Of a stretch of DNA of 6,831 nucleotides, positions 5,941-6,831 are shown piece by piece. The notes beneath the pieces were generated by a model, which saw nothing but the letters and a program-made list of their open reading frames with translations, ran no database searches and had not been told where the DNA came from. Both the position numbers and the translations under genes were made by a program. The stretch comes from Chloroflexota bacterium (GTDB lineage: Bacteria; Chloroflexota; Dehalococcoidia; Dehalococcoidales; JAUYDJ01), in assembly GCA_030690025.1 (NCBI GenBank), contig JAUYDJ010000184.1, forward strand, positions 1 through 6,831. Reading direction: 5' to 3'. How positions within the stretch are numbered: position 1 is the stretch's first letter; each line of letters begins with the position of its first letter.

Positions 5941-6831
5941 GAATGCTGGAGTCAGGCAACTAGCCCGGATAAGCGTGCGCGGCGTGGTGCAGGGGGTCGG
6001 CTTCCGGCCCTTTGTTTTCCGGCTGGCCAAAGAGCATAAACTTAACGGCTGGGTGCGCAATACCTCGGGGAAAGTAGAAATCGAGGTAGAGGGCGACGGG
6101 CCGGTCCTGCAGCAGTTCCTAAAAGACCTGGAAAGCCAGTCCCCGCCTATGGCCCGCATCGAGAAGGTGGAGGTCGTCTTCTCCACGCCGAAAGGCTATG
6201 CCGATTTCCAAATCCACCAAAGCCTGAGCCAGGCGGGCGAATACCAATTGGTATCGCCGGATATTGCTACCTGTAAAGACTGCCAGCGCGAGATTTTCTC
6301 GCCCGGCGACCGCCGCTACCGCTACCCCTTCACCAACTGCACCAACTGCGGGCCTCGCTTCACCATTATTGAAGACATCCCCTACGACCGCCCCAGGACC
6401 ACCATGCGTAAGTTCCGCATGTGCCCGGAGTGCCAGCGCGAATATGATGACCCCCTGGACCGGCGCTTTCATGCCCAGCCCAACGCCTGCCCCAAATGCG
6501 GCCCCGGCCTGGAGCTGGTCGACGGCGAGGGTAAGCCCGTTAATACCGATGATGCGATTAAATCGGTCAGCGACCTCCTGAAAGCCGACAAGCTCGTGGC
6601 CATCCGCGGGCTGGGAGGCTTCCACCTGGCCTGTGACGCTACCAGCGAGACTGCAGTAAAGCTCATGCGCCGCCGGAAGGGACGCCCGTCTAAACCCTTC
6701 GCCGTAATGATGCCCACGCTGGATGATATTAAAAAGCACTGTCTGGTATCCCCTGAAGAAGAAAAACTCCTCGACTCTCCGCAGTGTCCCATTGTGCTGC
6801 TGCCATGGAAACGCAAAAATTCAAGCATTTG
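5939..6831 (+). CDS. hypF: HypF carbamoyltransferase for [NiFe] hydrogenase maturation (5' part, cut by window end)
   Basis: HypF turns carbamoyl phosphate and ATP into a carbamoyl-adenylate and passes the group to HypE, the source of the cyanide ligands of the NiFe site. About 297 residues are visible of a usual 750-780. Domains in order: acylphosphatase (about 8-95; RGVVQGVGFRPF at 14-25, with N41 in VRNTSG); double zinc finger with exact family spacing, Cx2C-18-Cx2C-24-Cx2C-18-Cx2C (C112/115, C134/137, C162/165, C184/187); and the start of the YrdC-like domain from about 204, with IRGLGGFHLACDA (222-234) and KGRPSKPFAV (247-256). The frame stays open to the window edge, so the gene is incomplete only because of the window. 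The GTG start at 5939 is favoured because later in-frame starts would remove the first strand. It lies 19 nt after the MetV-like stop. Confidence 0.95.
   Translation, partial: MNAGVRQLARISVRGVVQGVGFRPFVFRLAKEHKLNGWVRNTSGKVEIEVEGDGPVLQQFLKDLESQSPPMARIEKVEVVFSTPKGYADFQIHQSLSQAGEYQLVSPDIATCKDCQREIFSPGDRRYRYPFTNCTNCGPRFTIIEDIPYDRPRTTMRKFRMCPECQREYDDPLDRRFHAQPNACPKCGPGLELVDGEGKPVNTDDAIKSVSDLLKADKLVAIRGLGGFHLACDATSETAVKLMRRRKGRPSKPFAVMMPTLDDIKKHCLVSPEEEKLLDSPQCPIVLLPWKRKNSSI

Noticed and set aside
6119..6739. Minus-strand open frame of 206 codons opposite hypF
   Set aside because: The plus strand has the exact HypF zinc-finger spacing and YrdC motifs; the reverse frame has none.

Overview
The window is one tightly packed, single-direction (+ strand) gene cluster for a cytoplasmic [NiFe] hydrogenase of the Mvh/Vhu type (group 3c-like, 'F420-non-reducing'), with its maturation genes and an electron-transfer module. 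The Shine-Dalgarno sites, TTG and GTG starts and stop/start overlaps point to a bacterium. The gene set (MvhAG, MvhD-like proteins and a MetV-like protein of the Wood-Ljungdahl methyl branch) suggests a strict anaerobe using H2 and probably one-carbon folate chemistry. Sediment or groundwater Dehalococcoidia (Chloroflexota) or a similar uncultured anaerobe would fit, but the taxon is inference only and cannot be fixed from the sequence.

Layout: 1-84 is a leader of unclear content. 85-1077 encodes the hydrogenase small subunit (MvhG-like) and 1080-2540 the large subunit (MvhA-like, TTG start). Next come three small Cys-motif proteins: an Nfu/NifU C-terminal-type Fe-S carrier (2554-2772), an FmdB-type zinc ribbon with a Ser/Cys-rich tail (2777-2998) and an unrecognised 83-residue six-Cys protein (3008-3259). 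The large-subunit C-terminal protease (3256-3699) follows. Then come an MvhD [2Fe-2S] subunit (3696-4124), a 387-residue protein that repeats a ferredoxin + MvhD unit twice (4121-5284), a stand-alone MetV-like Cys-rich protein (5281-5919) and the 5' part of hypF (5939 to the window end), which is cut by the window edge.

How they probably work together: MvhAG oxidises or evolves H2. HypF (CN ligand synthesis) and the protease mature its NiFe site, and Nfu may supply Fe-S clusters. Electrons would leave the small subunit through MvhD and the unusual double ferredoxin-MvhD protein. In methanogens MvhD hands electrons to HdrA. Here no HdrABC is visible; the next gene is MetV-like, so a link between hydrogenase and methylenetetrahydrofolate reductase (or another flavoprotein encoded elsewhere) is a reasonable but unproven hypothesis. 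Between 3256 and 5284 every adjacent gene pair overlaps by 4 nt, which supports co-translation as one unit.
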